Part shown: in pieces, positions 61,726-64,000 of the stretch | Layout of the letters: every line of letters starts with the position of its first letter | Numbering within the stretch: position 1 is the first letter of the stretch | Assembly: GCA_016700115.1 (NCBI GenBank) | Contig: CP064999.1 | Span: 5,389,501-5,453,500, forward strand | Length of the DNA stretch: 64,000 bases | Reading direction: 5' to 3' | DNA from: Sphingobacteriales bacterium | GTDB lineage: Bacteria > Bacteroidota > Bacteroidia > Chitinophagales > UBA2359 | Notes under the pieces: model-generated | Told to the model about the DNA's origin: nothing | The model's database searches: none | The model's input: only the letters and a program-made list of their open reading frames with translations | Program-made: the position numbers and the translations under genes

Positions 61726-64000
61726 ATGAAAACACTATTAACATCAAACCATATACAGTTTTTAGTATTGATTATTGTCTCCGGCACATTGTCGGGCTGC
61801 GGTAGTTGGTTTGCAAAAAAACAGGAAGATTCATCAGAAAAGACGAATACTGCAACCGTAAATCTTGTTCCCTTAGATTCTTTACTTATTAATAAAGAGT
61901 GTTACACTATGGATCCGCTTAGAAGATTGCCCTTTAAGGGTGATACGCTTAGTTTTTGCATTTATCATTTTGATACGAGCGCTAACAAATGCAGACTTAG
62001 ACCCGATTTTACCTTTGAAACAGCCTTTACGAAACCCGAGTTTAAACAATTTTTTAACATACCCCCCGATTTTACAGTAGAACACTGGATAGCCATACAG
62101 GGTGACCATCATTATTGGATGTACTACAAAGGCATTAGAATTGATTGCCACAGTCCCGTCGGGATTGATAAAAATAGTACCGGTTGTAGTATAGGGGCGA
62201 GAGTAAATTACTTTTACCCTAAAGGCGAACCCGAAAATATTCAGGTAAGCCCAGAGGTAGCCATTGATTCTGCAACCAAATATTATATTAAATGCTACAA
62301 GCGCGTTCCCCGAGTAGAAGTTCCTGCTACTAAATTAGCCTATTACATACGTCCGGGTACAAACAGTTATATTTACCTCTGCCATAAAATTAATTTAGGC
62401 GATCAATACATATATATAGATGCCATTACCGGCACCATAAGAGGTAGTGGAAGCGCCAATAATGATGTGTTTATCACCACCCCATTCAACCCCGTTGACG
62501 ATGAACCGGATTATCCTGTAACGCTCTGGTATGGCAACGATTTGCCTTATTTTACGCAATATCCCGATGAAAAACAAATTTGGCTGAGTTCCTGCGATTT
62601 TGGAAGTTGCAAGCTATATCATTTAAAACAAGATAACACCTCCCATCGCATGGAATCCTATACCAATCCGGACGACTTTACCGCCACCAGTGATTCGAAG
62701 CGTTATCATTGGTGGTCAGACGACGGAGCAGATGCGCCTCCGGGCATTTCGCTCAATTTTAGTGCGTTGCCCAGTGCTTGGGGCATTGCCGACGGGCAGG
62801 CGGTAATTGCTTTTACCCCACCCAGCGGTATTGTCAACGATTATACTATGGGTGGCACTTTTTCGGGAACCAACAATACACTTCTAACCGGATTAAGCGC
62901 AGGCATACATACTGTAAACATTGTTCATAATACAATCGGCTGCAATTATCCACAGGCAATTGCCATAGGCACACAAGATGGCTTTATCGTTACACCTACC
63001 TTAGTACCCGTTACCTGTTACCAATACGGCAATATTGTGATTAACATGAGCAATGCCGCAGGTGCGGAGGTCATGATTACCGGACCCATTGCCACTCCCC
63101 AATTTAACGGAATTGTTTATTCTTCCTTTCCGGCAGGCTCCAACAGTTTTGATGTGGCAGAGCAGTTAAATGCAGGCAGTTTATTACCGCCGGGCAATTA
63201 CGCTATATTAGTGCAAAAAGATGGCAAATACACCGCCCTTAATTTGCGCCTCGATTACCCCAATTGCCCCAATGAAATATCCATGCTTAGTACTGCCTAT
63301 TGGGCTATTGAACGCGTTCATTCTTTTTTTCAAAATCCCGCTTCGTTAAATTGCTACTTTACCTCTGCACCACCGGCTGCCCCCACTACCGTAAACCTAT
63401 CGCTCACCTCCGGCATTAACCAGTTTACCGCCGGCAACCCGCTCATTGAGTTATGCCTCTTAAACAGCTGGGAACTTAATGCCGCTACCAATCTTACAAG
63501 TCTGGTATTCGATAATAAAATCCGAATAAGGGTGAGCAATGGCAACGGATCTGCACCCATGGTAGATTTAGATATACTGGCGCACGAATATGCCCATGCC
63601 ATCAATGCAAAAGGGGTAAATGTGCAATGTGATAACCAACCAGTTGAGGGTGGCGCACTTGTAGAAAGTTTTTGCGATATTATGGGTATTATGGTGCAGA
63701 GTACCATAAGACAATTAGACTGGAATATAGGCGAATCGGTGGGTACATTGCGGGCTTTAAACACCCCCAAATTATACAACAACCCTACTACTTATGGCGG
63801 ACAATATTGGAATGCCGCCACAACATCAAGCGACGGGATGCGTTACACCAATTCTGGCGTATTCAGCTATTGGTTCTATTTGTTAGCATCAGGGCAGAGC
63901 GGCACAGTAGATGATGGCTTTAGCGCGCCCTATCCAAATAATATTTCGGGCAGAAATGTGCCTTCGGCTACTGCATTTAATGTGCCGGCCATAGGCGCAG
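61726..64000 (+). CDS. M4-like metallopeptidase lipoprotein, full-length paralogue, cut by window end
   Basis: The frame is open from ATG 61726 to the last base (758 codons seen, no stop). It has a lipoprotein signal with lipobox LSGC (Cys25) and GTLSGCGSWF, identical in this stretch to the two paralogues upstream. Residues 100-260 are the propeptide-like part (HYWMYYKGIRID, ISPEVA-like, YIYIDAITGTIRG). The peptidase domain has HEYAH at residues 620-624 (Glu621 catalytic), the third ligand Glu647 in ALVESFCDI, and MRYTNSGVFSYWFYLL, where the thermolysin active-site His is Tyr. It joins signal, propeptide and peptidase in one chain, which shows that the TAG at 50811 splits what should be one gene. 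A C-terminal sorting module is expected beyond the window. Confidence 0.88.
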   Translation, partial: MKTLLTSNHIQFLVLIIVSGTLSGCGSWFAKKQEDSSEKTNTATVNLVPLDSLLINKECYTMDPLRRLPFKGDTLSFCIYHFDTSANKCRLRPDFTFETAFTKPEFKQFFNIPPDFTVEHWIAIQGDHHYWMYYKGIRIDCHSPVGIDKNSTGCSIGARVNYFYPKGEPENIQVSPEVAIDSATKYYIKCYKRVPRVEVPATKLAYYIRPGTNSYIYLCHKINLGDQYIYIDAITGTIRGSGSANNDVFITTPFNPVDDEPDYPVTLWYGNDLPYFTQYPDEKQIWLSSCDFGSCKLYHLKQDNTSHRMESYTNPDDFTATSDSKRYHWWSDDGADAPPGISLNFSALPSAWGIADGQAVIAFTPPSGIVNDYTMGGTFSGTNNTLLTGLSAGIHTVNIVHNTIGCNYPQAIAIGTQDGFIVTPTLVPVTCYQYGNIVINMSNAAGAEVMITGPIATPQFNGIVYSSFPAGSNSFDVAEQLNAGSLLPPGNYAILVQKDGKYTALNLRLDYPNCPNEISMLSTAYWAIERVHSFFQNPASLNCYFTSAPPAAPTTVNLSLTSGINQFTAGNPLIELCLLNSWELNAATNLTSLVFDNKIRIRVSNGNGSAPMVDLDILAHEYAHAINAKGVNVQCDNQPVEGGALVESFCDIMGIMVQSTIRQLDWNIGESVGTLRALNTPKLYNNPTTYGGQYWNAATTSSDGMRYTNSGVFSYWFYLLASGQSGTVDDGFSAPYPNNISGRNVPSATAFNVPAIGA

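Noticed and set aside
1..64000. tRNA or rRNA genes
   Set aside because: No cloverleaf with a T-loop consensus or rRNA-like segment was recognised by eye. A tRNA-finding program was not available, so a divergent gene could be missed.

Overview
The window looks like chromosomal DNA of a free-living Bacteroidota bacterium, probably on the Saprospiria/Chitinophagia side; this placement is an inference. The supporting signs are type IX secretion system (T9SS) proteins (PorV/PorQ family, a PorU2-like sortase, PorP/SprF), proteins with T9SS-type C-terminal sorting domains, SprB-like repeats, the rpsF-rpsR-rplI order, and promoters of the Bacteroidota type (-7 TAnnTTTG, -33 TTG) instead of sigma70-type boxes.

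Layout. 0-1.4 kb: the end of one RND metal-efflux adaptor and a complete second one with a metal-binding domain. 1.4-2.1 kb: a gap with an IS1182-like transposase remnant. 2.1-24.1 kb: mostly housekeeping and envelope genes: lipid kinase, PorV/PorQ plus PorU2-like pair, acyl-CoA dehydrogenase fused to an SCP2 domain, two outer-membrane proteins, a secreted beta-helix protein, AlkB-like dioxygenase, M1 aminopeptidase, APS kinase, the S6-S18-L9 operon and PorP/SprF. 24.5-33 kb: two membrane glycosyltransferase-like proteins (one with an IS inserted at its start codon), a DUF4874/DUF4832 secreted protein, a DUF2795 protein and a PduO-type cobalamin adenosyltransferase. 33.1-33.65 kb: a 21-bp minisatellite of about 24 units between divergent genes. 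33.9-47.5 kb: a PKD/SprB/dockerin surface protein, a TPR-propeller-OmpA protein, a prolyl oligopeptidase with an N-terminal CpcT/CpeT-like domain, glycogen branching enzyme, a thiolase and a secreted metallophosphoesterase.

47.5-64 kb is the accessory part. It starts with a REP-associated tyrosine transposase (RAYT) whose own coding sequence contains REP palindromes and a 9-bp repeat. Next come an orphan T9SS C-terminal fragment, a stand-alone propeptide-like lipoprotein, an M4-like metallopeptidase gene divided by a single in-frame TAG, a coupled pair of genes ending in an M23-like peptidase, an IS982 insertion, and a second M4-like gene that runs off the window. The first M4-like protein and the M23-like protein end in the same 817-bp module without length change, and the orphan fragment is the last 241 bp of that module. 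The region therefore looks like an expanding cassette family in which different enzyme heads are joined to one secretion and adhesion tail. This is the best candidate for an undescribed system here.

The T9SS parts encoded elsewhere in the window could supply the export route for these proteins. No tRNA, rRNA or CRISPR array was seen. Family assignments come from reading motifs by eye; no database search was run.
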